From: Penium margaritaceum
Taxonomy: Eukaryota; Streptophyta; Zygnematophyceae; Desmidiales; Peniaceae
Direction of reading: 5' to 3'
DNA: 64,000 nt
Assembly (NCBI GenBank): GCA_023375785.1
Contig: SZWC01000103.1
Location: 17,019 to 81,018, forward strand
Position numbers and translations under genes: made by a program
Shown here: piece after piece, positions 22,246-32,559 of the stretch
Numbering within the stretch: the first letter of the stretch is position 1
Layout of the letters: every line of letters starts with the position of its first letter
Notes under the pieces: generated by a model
The model's database searches: none
What the model saw: the letters and a program-made list of their open reading frames with translations, nothing else
What the model was told of the DNA's origin: nothing

Positions 22246-23627
22246 TGTTGACATAGTGTGCCCCTTGCCATGAGTGCCGTTGATTGTGTTCCCTGGGTAG
22301 ACCAGTGGAGAGTGGTCAAACACCTGATCTGACTTTACATTTGGATTTCGTGGATTTCTTCGTGCAAGATCGAGCTTTCAATCGCTCAATTTAAGCGAGT
22401 ATTCAGAAAGTTAGCCTGGCCCGAAGTGCGGGTGTTGGGCGGGTGGAGTCTGGTACCCGCCAAGGGTGGCGGGATAATCCACCGCCGGTGATCCGAGTTC
22501 AACTCCAGCGAGCTCCAAATGCACCTGGGCCATAAAAGAAGCAACCAGAGGGCTCTCCTTGACCAGGGTGAACTTCTCCTTGACGTCTGGGCAAGGAAGG
22601 GCGCTTCGACGGGTCATCGTTGAAGCGCCTCCCGTTGCCTAGCGTGCAAGGCAAGGTGGACGGCTCCACCAAGGGTTACTTTGATGGCCGTAGCAGGGGC
22701 TCTACTGCTCCGATTTGGGCGTACTTGGATGCGCTGGAAAGCTAAGATCACAGNNNNNNNNNNNNNNNNNNNNNNNNNNNNNNNNNNNNNNNNNNNNNNN
22801 NNNNNNNNNNNNNNNNNNNNNNNNNNNNNNNNNNNNNNNNNNNNNNNNNNNNNNNNNNNNNNNNNNNNNNNNNNNNNNNNNNNNNNNNNNNNNNNNNNNN
22901 NNNNNNNNNNNNNNNNNNNNNNNNNNNNNNNNNNNNNNNNNNNNNNNNNNNNNNNNNNNNNNNNNNNNNNNNNNNNNNNNNNNNNNNNNNNNNNNNNNNN
23001 NNNNNNNNNNNNNNNNNNNNNNNNNNNNNNNNNNNNNNNNNNNNNNNNNNNNNNNNNNNNNNNNNNNNNNNNNNNNNNNNNNNNNNNNNNNNNNNNNNNN
23101 NNNNNNNNNNNNNNNNNNNNNNNNNNNNNNNNNNNNNNNNNNNNNNNNNNNGAGTTCAACTCCAGCGAGCTCCAAATGCACCTGGGCCATAAAAGAAGCA
23201 ACCAGAGGGCTCTCCTTGACCAGGGTGAACTTCTCCTTGACGTCTGGGCAAGGAAGGGCGCTTCGACGGGTCATCGTTGAAGCGCCTCCCGTTGCCTAGC
23301 GTGCAAGGCAAGGTGGACGGCTCCACCAAGGGTTACTTTGATGGCCGTAGCAGGGGCTCTACTGCTCCGATTTGGGCGTACTTGGATGCGCTGGAAAGCT
23401 AAGATCACAGGCTATAAGGATCTGATATAATCTTACTGTGCCAACAAACAAAAACGTGCTTTGATTCAGTTCTACTGAATGCGACGTGTTCTGCCCACTC
23501 ACATCCGTGATCCTCGTGCTACACACTCTTCACCATTGGTGTCCATTGGCTGCCCCAAACATTGGTAGCGTCCATCAGCAAGAGCTAGGCATCCTTGAGG
23601 GTGCCTCCACATCCACTAGTGCCAACA
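22246..23627 (+). repeat. 5' LTR of the copia element (contains an assembly gap)
   Basis: It starts tgttgacatagtg and ends ctagtgccaaca. As assembled it is 1382 bp, against 725 bp for the 3' LTR. The excess equals the 398-N gap plus a 259-bp exact duplicate (22495-22753 repeated at 23152-23410). The real LTR was therefore probably 725 bp. Confidence 0.9.
22754..23151. other. Assembly gap, 398 Ns, flanked by a 259-bp duplicate
   Basis: The 259 bases before the gap and the 259 bases after it read the same. This is the usual footprint of two contig ends that overlap but were scaffolded instead of merged. Confidence 0.9.
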
Positions 23628-23634
23628 AAGGGTT

Positions 23635-24190
23635 ATGGGTCCACGTGGCAAGAAGGATCCTAGCTCTACAACGTGCACGCTACCGCCGCGTGCCATGGCA
23701 CCGACCGAGCAAGACAGCATCGGCGTCTCTAAGTTTGACAGGCTTGGCTTCCACCTGTGGAGGTGGGAGTTTGAGGTCTTCCTTGATGACAAGGGCCTGC
23801 TTGAGCAGGTCAAGGGTGAAGAAACTGCGCCTTCGGATACCGCGACGCCGGAGGAAGTGGACACGTACAATAAGCGTAACAAGAAGGCGCTTGCCTTGTT
23901 GGTGTATGCGCTTGCTCCGACGCAGCGCTCCCTCATTCAAGGATGCACGGAGTCCGCGGAGGCGTGGAAGAAGCTATGCACCATCTACTCATCTTCCAAC
24001 CTTGCTAACCAGCTCTTCGTCTTTAGGAGGCTCGTCACCCTCCGAGCTAATGAAGGTGACGACATCATGGAGATCCTGTAGCAGATCGAGTCCCTTATTG
24101 CCGAGTGCTTAGCCACCGGGTGGAAGGTCGACCCGCAGCTGCAAGCCATGATCCTCCTTCTGGCTTTGCCGGACAGTTGGAGTCCCATGA
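23635..24190 (+). pseudogene. Copia Gag (UBN2-type) remnant
   Basis: The reading runs from just after the 5' LTR and carries the copia Gag signature. It has a K-F-D start with W-R-W-E-F about 10 residues on, then A-W-K-K-L, S-S-N-L-A-N-Q-L-F and L-R-A-N-E-G-D-D. This is the family pattern of plant copia nucleocapsid precursors (gag-polypeptide of LTR copia type). The match is lost near 24190, where unrelated Q/S/T-rich sequence of a nested element begins, so the zinc knuckle and protease are absent. It is a broken fossil. Confidence 0.85.
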
Positions 24191-26780
24191 GGCATCACCA
24201 CAACAGCACCATCACAGCAGCAGCAACACCCCTCAGCAGAAGCAGCCATCAAGCATTATCCAAACCAGCAGCAGCAACGATATCTCATTAATCAGCAATG
24301 ACATCCCTGCCACTAATCAACATCTGCCATCTGCAACCAGACAAGCGAGAGGATCTTGGCTGTCTTCTATTCGGGAGAACGGCCTTCATCGGGATTATCC
24401 CTCGACTAAACTACAACCTCACCCTCGACCTCGCCTGCTCTGGAATCCTCTGCATCCTTTTCATTACCGGGCTTCTTATTGTACCTCCACCAAGATGATC
24501 CACCACCGGGAATAACCGCTCATCTGCTTCACCCAGTCACAGAGCTCTACAGCAGTCTCCTGGCCACTCCAAAGCTCCACCTTGACGCAACGAGCCTCGA
24601 CAGCAGCCCATACACACTGAACCGCCACCCAGACTGCCTCTGTCAGGCAACATCTTCTCAAAGAACTTCAGCCTCTCTCCAGACACCCCTGACGCAGAAG
24701 ACACACTCAGCAACTGCACCCACTCATATTTGCTAACCTCAAGCACTGATCCAACCACGATAGAAAAAGGCGCCAACCTTTCTCCTCAGTTCGTTACCAA
24801 CATCATCAAACCAGCCAGCAGCTCCACCTCCTTGTCCTTCTTCATCTTTGTTCAATATCCAGCAACTACACTCTCGGAGCAAACTGAAGAGCCGTTCGCG
24901 GAGACAACGCAGGAAGATCCTGTTCTTCTTCCACAGCCACTCTCGCAGTGCGGGAACAGAAGCCGAGCCGACATCCTCCCCACATCCTCAGCAGCAACCA
25001 TCAGCGAACCTTACCGCCACATGGGATTCCGTGTCCACTTGCCCCACAGACTTACAACCAGCAGATCGTCACGACCACAACCAAGCCCAGGACGAGCCTC
25101 TCCAGTTACTTACTGTATCATCACCTCTTTTCACTCATGACGAACTCACCTCCTTCATGCAAACTTTCTACGGTGTCACCCTGGACCTGCACACTCCAAG
25201 CTCTCAAAAGATCAATGCACAGCACTCCACAGAAGTCTGCCACCAGCAGCCTGAAACTAGAAAACCTCAACCTTCCCTCTTGAATGCCATGGTCACACCA
25301 ACCGTTTTGAGCTTAGCACGTCATCTGGAGTGCACACCATCATCGAACACACCAGCTGCAGCTCAGTCTTCACCAGCACCACCAGCAGTTCCTGACCTCC
25401 TTAGCATCGCCTCCCAACAAAACCAGCAGTACGCAACAGTTAAAGCAACCCGCCATGACCCTTTTCTGCTCACCAACTCTATCAGCCCACTCTCTTCAGT
25501 ACCTTTTGACTACCTTCTTCTTCCTCCCCATCTGCGTCACGACACAAGTTCGACAGTAACCCTGACACTGCAAAAGTATCACCAGTCCCTGCTCCCCACC
25601 AAGCCACGTGGCCTCCAACTCTGTTGTTCTCCGGTCATAAGAGTACTTCTCTCTAATAGATGCTACTAAGTTCCAGAGAACTATCCTTGATCAACAACAT
25701 CAGCCAAAACTGACAGGTCTCTCCCTCGGTACACCGACAGCAACAAATCCACTGAGGCATTGGCAAGCAGCTTGTGTCTTGTGGTATTGAAGGGGGGTGT
25801 CAGAGAAAAACACCAATACCCACAAGACAAACAGGCACCCGGGTCCGCCGGCACTACCACTGCAGTGGGACCCCAAGCCCTGAAGCCAGGAAAGAAACAA
25901 TATTCAGTAGTCCGGTGCACCTCCCACAGCCGACACACTGAAAGATGCCAAACCATTTTCGGAAGCAATGGTCGGAAAAGGCCAAACGGGTATCGGTGCC
26001 CCGTAATCACCGGAGCAAACCAGCGACCGACAAAAATGACCGGCAGGGATGCCAACGGACCGGCAGAGGCGCCAACGACTGAGCGGCTCGGTAGCCACAA
26101 CGCGACAACGAGCAGGAACGCGGGCTCCGTCACACCAGAGCGGGAACTCCCCAACGGACCAGGCACCGCGCACAGACCAGTGTCTCGCCCCTGCTCAGCA
26201 GCAGCAGCAGCAGCAGCTCGTCTGCGGCTGCACCTCAGCTACTATCCACCTTAGTAGCAACCTTCTTTGTTAGATAGGAGTAGGATCCTATATGTACCCG
26301 TGCTACTGTATTGCTCTAGTTAATCTACTAAGATTNTTGTCTTGTGCCCGCCTCTCTTGACTGTGGCCTCCGCTCGTTCGCTTACGCTCACTCGCCTAAT
26401 CTTCATGCAGGTCCGTCCTCGGTAGCTGTGGCTTGCCCCGCTGGCTGCCCACACCGAAGTACTGCGGTCATCACCATCGATAGTTAAGGCTCGTGCCTCA
26501 GCGCTGAGGCCTTTCGGCCCGCGCCTCGGCACTGCCTCCACTCATTCTCAACCCGTTCATCTTTCTAATTGCCGTATCTGATCAATCCTCAGCACTCATG
26601 CTTGAGCACCGCACCCACGCATACATTCATCTTCTCGTGACTCATTATGCTCGTCCTGTGGTACTGCGGCAATCCCAACAGGTCCAGCCCGCGCCTCGAG
26701 CGCTGTGGCTCACCTTGCGGCTCGCCCGCATCCCTGGCCATACCCACTTCACAGTAATTGTTCCAAACAATCTTCTGAAA
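24190..26780 (+). mobile_element. Nested LTR element fragment with 3' LTR
   Basis: This foreign block lies between copia gag and the copia integrase core. Bases 24190-25789 are C-rich internal sequence whose open stretches (rich in S, T, P, Q and H) resemble nothing I recognise. A polypurine tract (25790-25797) leads into an LTR-like tract. No matching 5' LTR is present, so the fragment is truncated at its left, and the copia protease and integrase N-terminus were lost with it. A single N at 26336 marks a join inside the LTR. It is an old fossil, clearly broken. Confidence 0.65.
25798..26780 (+). repeat. 3' LTR of the nested fragment, about 980 bp
   Basis: It starts tgtcagagaaaaacacc after a six-G polypurine tract and has the TATA-like gtaggatcctatatgtac near 26281. 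It is placed to end near 26780 at cttctgaaa, where the copia integrase resumes. The right end is approximate. Confidence 0.55.
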
Positions 26781-26978
26781 ACTTCGTCACCTTCATCGAC
26801 GACCACAGTCGCAAACTGTACATCTACAACATCAAGAAGAAGAGTGATGAGCTCTCATGCATGGAGGAGTTCGTGGCAGCAGTGAAGCGGCAAACGGAGT
26901 TAAAGATGAAAGCATTTCAGAGCGATAATGGCGACGAGTACGAGGGCTGCTCGGCATGGATGAAGAGCAAAGCGATCG
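26781..26978 (+). pseudogene. Copia integrase core, first segment
   Basis: The translation shows F-V-T-F-I-D-D-H-S-R-K and then S-D-N-G-D-E-Y, the two catalytic aspartate regions of the copia integrase (rve) core. It would insert element cDNA into the chromosome. The segment ends at the target duplication gatcg (26974-26978) of the nested minus-strand LTR. It is part of a broken element. Confidence 0.85.
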
Positions 26979-27566
26979 TGTCAAAAGAATGCAGACACGA
27001 GAACAGCGGCAGCAAAAGCAGGCAGAAGCATCGGAACATGCACATGTACGTCAGCGTAAGCAAGAGCGGTCCGAGGAGTTAGTCGCGGGAGCCGATGGAG
27101 GCAGAGACGTGAGGTAGTTGACGTAGACAGGTTGATGTGAGATAGAGTGCTGGCGAGGGGAGTGACGCCTGGCAGAGTATGAGAGCTGAGCAAAGGAGCG
27201 AGAGTGACGGAGCGAAGTATTGAGAGTTGGCGAAGACAGAAAGTGTGAGGGATGAGAAGAGCGAAGACACGGCGGCAAAGCCGGGGAACCAAAGGGGAAC
27301 GGGATGAGCATAACTGCTCTGGTTAACTCGAGGGAATGAACATCCTTAGTCATAAAAGGATAGAACAGGACAAACAAGCAGAGCAACGGCTTCTTTGCGC
27401 TAGCCGGACGTGGGTGACAGATGTCACGTTATTAGGGGATGGCTTGACATGTTGGGCTCAACGGTTAGTCTGACCGAGGGCCGTTGGGTCAAGGTGGTTT
27501 GGTCTCGGACCTGAACCGTTATTGAGAAGTCAGAAGAACTCTTGTCGGAGTCGATGATTTCCAGCA
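26979..27566 (-). repeat. LTR copy A of the non-autonomous family (solo-like), 588 bp
   Basis: This minus-strand LTR runs from tgctggaaatc at 27566 to cttttgaca at 26979. It is flanked by gatcg on both sides (26974-26978 and 27567-27571), and copia integrase sequence lies on both sides. Taken alone it looks like a solo LTR with its target duplication. It is homologous to the 607-bp LTR at 17377 but of a different subfamily. Confidence 0.85.
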
Positions 27567-27960
27567 GATCGCCTGGTAGAAAACTACGCCACATTCTCGC
27601 AACAGAACGGCGTCACCGAGAGGGCGAATTGTACCATCCTAAACATGTTCCGGTCTATGTTGAGCGATTCCGGCCTCGCGTAAAAGTACTGGGAGGAGGA
27701 GGCACGGACAGCGGCATACATCATGAACCTGACACCGACGAAGCCAGTGAAAGATGCGAAATCCAGGGTATGGAAGACGCCACAAGTGGTATGGAGCAGG
27801 AGGAAGCCAACTGTGGCTCACCTCCGTATATTTCGCTACGTTGCACATGCTGTTGTGAAGGCACGGGAGGGGCGGGGCAAGCTGGACCCGCGGACTCACC
27901 GGTGCATCTTCGTCAGGTACGAGAGTGGGAGCAAGGTATACCGGCTCTTCGACCCGCGGA
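27567..27960 (+). pseudogene. Copia integrase segment, first copy
   Basis: The tract carries the integrase C-terminal region, including a Q-Q-N-G-V-T-E-R-A match, the region before T-P-T-K, and G-K-L-D-P-R ... Y-E-S-G-S-K-V-Y-R-L-F-D-P-R. The same stretch recurs at 31704-32100, about 5% different. It ends abruptly at cccgcggagg, where minus-strand element leader begins. It is broken. Confidence 0.8.
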
Positions 27961-28080
27961 GGCTGCTGATGTCAGCTGCGGACGAAGCGAAGAGGTGCGG
28001 GATGACAGTAGCGGCGATAGATGAATGTGAGCAGAAGTGTTGGAGAAGAGATGGCAGCAGAGTGATGACGCAGTTCCAAG

Positions 28081-28104
28081 GCACCAGGTGATGTTACCTG
28101 ATGC
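28081..28104 (-). other. Hairpin abutting the primer-binding site of LTR B
   Basis: On the minus strand the arms gcatcagg and cctggtgc surround the loop taacatca. One stem position differs from the copy at 17994 but still pairs as G-U in RNA. The primer site gctctgatacca (28103-28114, reverse complement of tggtatcagagc) overlaps it. Confidence 0.75.
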
Positions 28105-28114
28105 TCTGATACCA

Positions 28115-28703
28115 TGTCAGAAGAATGTAGACACAATAGCAGCAGCAACAGAAGCAGGCAGAAGCATTGGAACATGCACATGTACGTCAGCGTAAGCAAG
28201 AGCGGTCCGAGGAGTTAGTCGCGGGAGCTGATAGAGGCTGAGACGCGAGGTAGTTGAGGTAGACAGGTTGATGTGAGAGAGAGAGTGCTGACGATGGGAG
28301 CGACGCCTGGCGGAGTATGAGAGCTGAGCGAAGGAGCGAGAGTGACAGAGCGAAGCATTGAGAGTTGGCGAAGACAAAAAGTACGAGGGATGAGCAGAGC
28401 AAAGACACGGCGGTGAAGCCGCGGGACCAAAGGGGAACAAGATGAGCAGAACTATTCTGGTTAACTTGAGGGAATGAACATCCTCAGTCATAAAGGACAG
28501 GACAGGACAAACAAGCAGAGCAACGGCTTCTTTCCGCTAGCCGGACGCGGGTGACAGATGTCACGTTATTAAGGGATGGCTTGACATGTTGGGCTCAACG
28601 GTTAGTCTGACCGAGGGCCGTTGGGTGAAGGTGGTTCTGTCTCTGACCTGAACCGTTATTGAAAAGTCGGAATAACTATTGTCAGAGTCGATGATTTCCA
28701 ATA
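28115..28703 (-). repeat. LTR copy B, 589 bp
   Basis: It is homologous along its length to LTRs A and C. It lies between a primer-binding site on its low side and a polypurine-like run (cagggggtc on the minus strand) on its high side. Confidence 0.85.
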
Positions 28704-28725
28704 GACCCCCTGAGTCCGACAAGAG

Positions 28726-29556
28726 TTAGTGGCAGTATTTGTCCCAATCTTCTGGAAGTTGACCATTGCAGTGTTCAAGAAGACCCTTCCACATGGCGTG
28801 CTGATCATTCGGATGAGCTGCCACCAGATAGTGTAGGTCTCTGGTCATGAAGCGTCGCAGCCATGCACGGAGACCGTAGTCAAGGCTATCCTGCTTTCTG
28901 GTCATCTCAGCTGGGGAGCAGCGCTTGCCAAGATACTTGGATCTTCCAAGGAGGGTATTGGTAGTTGCAAATCCACCAACGAGCTCTGGGTAGAGAAGGT
29001 TGTAGATTTGAGTTTGCCATTTTTGGATAATGCTCACTTCCTTGTAGATGATTTCGGCAGCTTGTCCTTGTCCCACTACGGCAGAGATAGGGGCAGGTAC
29101 TGGGGACCCTTCTTCCATTGGTTCCTCTTCTTCTTCCTCTTCTTCCTCTGCTGGTACCAGATCAATTTTGAGGAAGGATCTGGAGTTGGGGTCCTTAGGC
29201 AGCGGTGGAATGATGGGATTGTCTCGGCAGGAGAGAGTGATCCATCGCTGTTTCCATGCTTCCTGCTGCAGGCTGAACCGGAGTTTCGGTCCATTCCTTG
29301 CATTGATGCGTAGGTGATGGAATGACATATCCACGAGGTTGAAGAGATGTCCCCATATCAGAAGGAAGGTTGCATTGTAGAGATGTGGAGGATTCTGAGG
29401 CGTGCGCTAATGCTCGTAGGCCCCGAGAAGGAAGTCGGAAACACGGTACTCATTGATAAAGATGGTGCTGGTCAAGGCCAGCACATTATGTGACCAGCTG
29501 TAGATGTTGCTTCCATCTTCTTCAAGAATGGGGCAGCCATCCCAAGGGTTGGCCAT
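28726..29556 (-). pseudogene. Gag-like coding tract of the nested non-autonomous element
   Basis: The tract begins M-A-N-P-W-D-G at 29556 and runs to within about 14 bp of the polypurine-like tract, so no pol follows. The N-terminal module (29410-29535) and C-terminal module (28768-28836) match those of the element at 17377-21236. Between them lie a run of about nine glutamates, an I-I-Q-K-W-Q-T-Q-I-Y-N-L-L stretch, and L-R-A-W-L-R-R. The long open part (202 residues, 28726-29334) has protein-like, non-repetitive composition. It is a structural Gag-like protein by position and by W / L-L-G spacing (inference). It is broken about once or twice. Confidence 0.65.
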
Positions 29557-29682
29557 GCTAGATAGAGGAGAAGGGCAATGGCAGTTTAAGCGGCGGATCA
29601 CGATTGAAGAATGAGAGGTTAAGTCGAGAGTGGTGATCAGATCAGCACGAGAGCAGTTAGCAGCAGGGACAAGGAGTAGTTG

Positions 29683-30130
29683 AATGGGCGCAGGGATGTA
29701 ACCTCGTGTGCTTGGGGAATTTCGACGTAGGCACAGGTCGTCGCGGAGCAGGCGATGCGACCGGGCAAATCCGTGTGCTGAGCAGAGAATGATACTGATG
29801 GAGTAGTAATTGATGATGGAGTGGGCGCAGGGGCAAACCTCGTGCGCGACGGATGTTTTTGGCGTGGGCGCAGGTCGTTGCGCAATGGGCGATGCGACCG
29901 GGCGGAACCTTGTGCCGAGCGGAGCGGAAGCGGATGATGGCAGAGGATTGATGGATGATGGAGTGGGCACGGGGGCGAGCCGCGTGCGCTTGAAGGAAGT
30001 TTCTGCGTGGGTGCAGGTCGTCGCGGAAAAGGGCGATGCGACCGGGCGGATCCTTGTGCCGAGCTGAAGACGATGCGGAAGCGGAGGAAGCGATTGATTG
30101 ATGAGTGGGCGCAAGGGCAGAGCCTTGTGC
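29683..30130 (-). repeat. Leader module 2 in the nested element (about 142-bp period, 4 copies)
   Basis: The marker gtgggcgcag or its variants recurs at 29683, 29821, 29963 and 30105 (spacings 138, 142, 142). Each copy also carries gcgatgcgaccgggcgg and ggatccttgtgccgagc. It is the minus-strand counterpart of 18931-19610. Confidence 0.8.
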
Positions 30131-30401
30131 GTGATAAAGCGATGCTGATGCGGATGATGAATGGAAGGTGAATAATGCTGATGATGGTGAAGCAGAGATG
30201 AGGCAAGAACGAGTGCCTGATGAAGTAGATGAAACTGGAGCGAGGAGGAGGAGGAATGACGGAGACGAGCGAAGATGAAGGCCGAATGCTGATGCTGATA
30301 AAGGAGGCCGGAGACAGGGAGAGACGCGAGCGGAGAGAGCCGAGATGGAAGACAATGCGGTAGGAAGGCAGAGTGACACAACTACTTCTTTTAACGTTTA
30401 G

Positions 30402-30690
30402 GAGAGTGACGGCTTGTTCCCCCAGTTGGCTCAGAAGTCGGAGCAGGAAGACTGGTGGTGTCCGATGTCCTGTCAGCTGGAAGAAGTTGGTTGCGGTAGA
30501 GGGAGTCAGGCAGCGGGCAGATCTACTCGACCGCTGATGTCAGGAGAGTGACAGCTTGTTCCCCAGCTGGTTCGGAAGTGGAGCAGGAAGATTGGTGGTG
30601 TTCGATATCCTGACGGCGGCAGTTTTGGCTGCAGCTGTTGACGAGACAAGTCGGCAATGCGAGAGGGCGGCTCAAGATGATGAACGAGGG
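30402..30690 (-). repeat. Leader module 1 in the nested element (142-bp period, 2 copies)
   Basis: gagagtgacngcttgttccc recurs at 30402 and 30544, followed by ggagcaggaaga and ggtggtgt. It is the reverse complement of the module at 18458-18740. Confidence 0.75.
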
Positions 30691-31081
30691 CGGGCTGAGG
30701 ATGACGGCGAGGAGGGACAGATGAGGCTGATAAGGTATGATTAAAGAGGAGGAGATGCTTGCGGAGGCAGATGTGACGAGGGGCAGCAGATGGCGGGCGA
30801 CAGGAAGCTTCTTGGTGGTTGACGGCAGATGGCGGCTTGAGAGTTTCTTGCAGCTGATGTGGGCAACAAGTCACTGGTAGTTGGCCACGGGCGCGGAAAT
30901 GGGCGCAGGGCTTCCTTGGGATGACAAGGCGTGTTTTCAGCGTGGAGAACTTGTCAGGCGGGGCTGCTGATGTCAGCTGCGGACGAAGCGAAGAGGCGCG
31001 GGGTGACGGTAGCAGTGATAGATGAATGTGAGCACAAGTGTTGGAGAAGAGATGGCGGCAGAGTGATGACGCAGTTCCAAG

Positions 31082-31105
31082 GCACCAGGTGATGTTACCT
31101 GATGC
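31082..31105 (-). other. Hairpin abutting the primer-binding site of LTR C
   Basis: The stem and loop sequences are the same as at 28081-28104. The primer site gctctgataccg lies at 31104-31115, directly against LTR C. Confidence 0.75.
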
Positions 31106-31115
31106 TCTGATACCG

Positions 31116-31703
31116 TGTCAGAAGAATGTAGACACGAGAAAAGCGACAACAGAAGCATGCAGAAGCATCGGAACATGCACATGTACATCAGCGTAAGCAA
31201 GAGCGGTCCGAGGAGTTAGTCGCGGGAGCTGATAGAGGATGAGACGCGAGGTAGTTGAGGTAGACAGGTTGATATGAGAGAGAGTGCTGACGAGGGGAGT
31301 GACGCCTGGCGGAGTATGAGAGCTGAGCGAAGGAGCAAGAGTGACAGAGCGAAGCGTTGAGAGTTGGGGAAGTCAGAAAATGCGAGGGATGAGCAGAGCG
31401 AAGACACAATGGCGAAGCCGCAGAACCAAAGGGGAACAAGATGAGCAGAACTGTTCAGGTTAACTCGAGGGAATGAACATCCTCGGTCATAAAAGGAGAG
31501 GACAGGACAAACAAGCAGAGCAACAGCTTCTTTGCGCTAGCCGGAAGCAGGTGACAGATGTCACGTTATTAGGGGATGGCTTGACATGTTGGGCTCAACG
31601 GTTAGTCTGACCGAGGGCCGTTGGGTCAAGGTGGTTTGGTCTCGGACCTGAACCGTTATTGAGAAGTCGGAATAACTGTTGTCGGAGTCTATGATTTCCA
31701 AGA
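31116..31703 (-). repeat. LTR copy C, 588 bp (5' LTR in minus sense)
   Basis: It begins tcttggaaatc at 31703 and ends attcttctgaca at 31116. It abuts the integrase sequence gatcgcctgg at 31704, as LTR A does at 27567. Confidence 0.85.
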
Positions 31704-32240
31704 GATCGCCTGGTAGAAAACTATGCCACATTCTCTACAACAGAACGGCGTCACCGAGAGGGCGAATTGCACCATCCTAAATATGTTCCGGTCTATGTTG
31801 AGCGATGCCGGCCTCGCGTAAAAGTATTGGGAGGAGGAGGCACGGACAGCGGCATACATCATGAACCTGACACCGATGAAGGCGCTGAAAGATGCGGAGT
31901 CCAGGGTGTGGAAGACGCCACAAGTGGTATGGAGCAGGAGGAAGCCAACTGTGGCTCACCTCCGTACATTTGGCTGCGTTGCACATGCTGTTGTGAAGGC
32001 ACGGGAGGGGCGGGGCAAGCTGGACCCGCAGACTCACCGGTGCATCTTCGTCGGGTACGAGAGTGGGAGCAAGGTGTACCGGCTCTTCGACCCGCGGAGG
32101 CAGCAGATCGTGAAGAGTCACGACGTCACGTTCGACGAGGATAGTCGTTGGACGGACAAGGACGCAGGTCTTTCCAAGCGTGGGGAGTGGCTGCCACTCC
32201 TCGAGGGGGATATGCCAGAGGACGCAAAAGAGGGTGACGT
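31704..32240 (+). pseudogene. Copia integrase C-terminal segment, second copy
   Basis: It contains T-P-M-K-A-L-K-D, K-P-T-V-A-H-L-R-T-F-G-C-V-A-H, G-K-L-D-P, C-I-F-V-G-Y and S-H-D-V-T-F-D-E. This is the canonical run of copia integrase towards the reverse transcriptase linker. The first about 395 bp duplicate 27567-27960, and this copy continues into the rest of pol. Bases 32245-32560 are an acidic, low-complexity linker. It is broken. Confidence 0.88.
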
Positions 32241-32559
32241 CTGAGCGGCTCCAACCGGCGGGAACCATGCGGGGGATGGAGGAGCGGCTGATGTGCGTTC
32301 AGCTGAGTCAGACAATGAGTATGAGAAACAGACAACAGTGGAGCTGGACAAGGAGGCGGGGAGTGAGCCCGCGTCTTCACGGTCCCCGAGAGAGGGGGAG
32401 TAGGCTACCAACGTGAGCGGCGTCGTGAGGGGGTTAGCAGTAGCAGCAGCAGTAGCCTCAACAGCAGCAGCCTCAAAGAAGCGGACGTGCAAGGAGGACG
32501 GCAAAGAGGTACGATGCCACGGAGGGCATCTGGATCGGGTTTGCTCGAGCATTCTTTAC

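Larger units (their letters stand above)
27961..31703 (-). mobile_element. Nested minus-strand non-autonomous LTR element, tandem or rearranged
   Basis: Reading on the minus strand: LTR C (31116-31703), primer site, leader repeats, Gag-like tract, polypurine-like tract, LTR B (28115-28703), a second primer site and hairpin, then about 120 bp of leader that stops at 27960. LTR B thus has a polypurine tract on one side and a primer site on the other, as in tandem elements sharing an LTR. LTR C is followed by gatcgcctgg, the same target-site context as LTR A. The three LTRs differ by roughly 7-8%. It is broken, with at least a couple of coding breaks. Confidence 0.75.

Noticed and set aside
22614-23299. 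Open frames spanning the N gap at 22754-23151
   Set aside because: They are runs of unknown residues joining LTR sequence, and the gap itself appears spurious.
24105-25669. Host gene in the Q/S/T/P-rich frames between copia gag and integrase
   Set aside because: They are low-complexity, in competing frames, without domains, and followed directly by a polypurine tract and LTR. Nested element sequence is more likely.
29048-29317. Serine-rich plus-strand frame
   Set aside because: It is the antisense shadow of the glutamate-rich stretch in the Gag-like tract.
28726-29334. 202-residue minus-strand frame as a host gene
   Set aside because: It lies inside an LTR element between its leader and polypurine tract, and its ends match the protein tract of the related element at 17377-21236.
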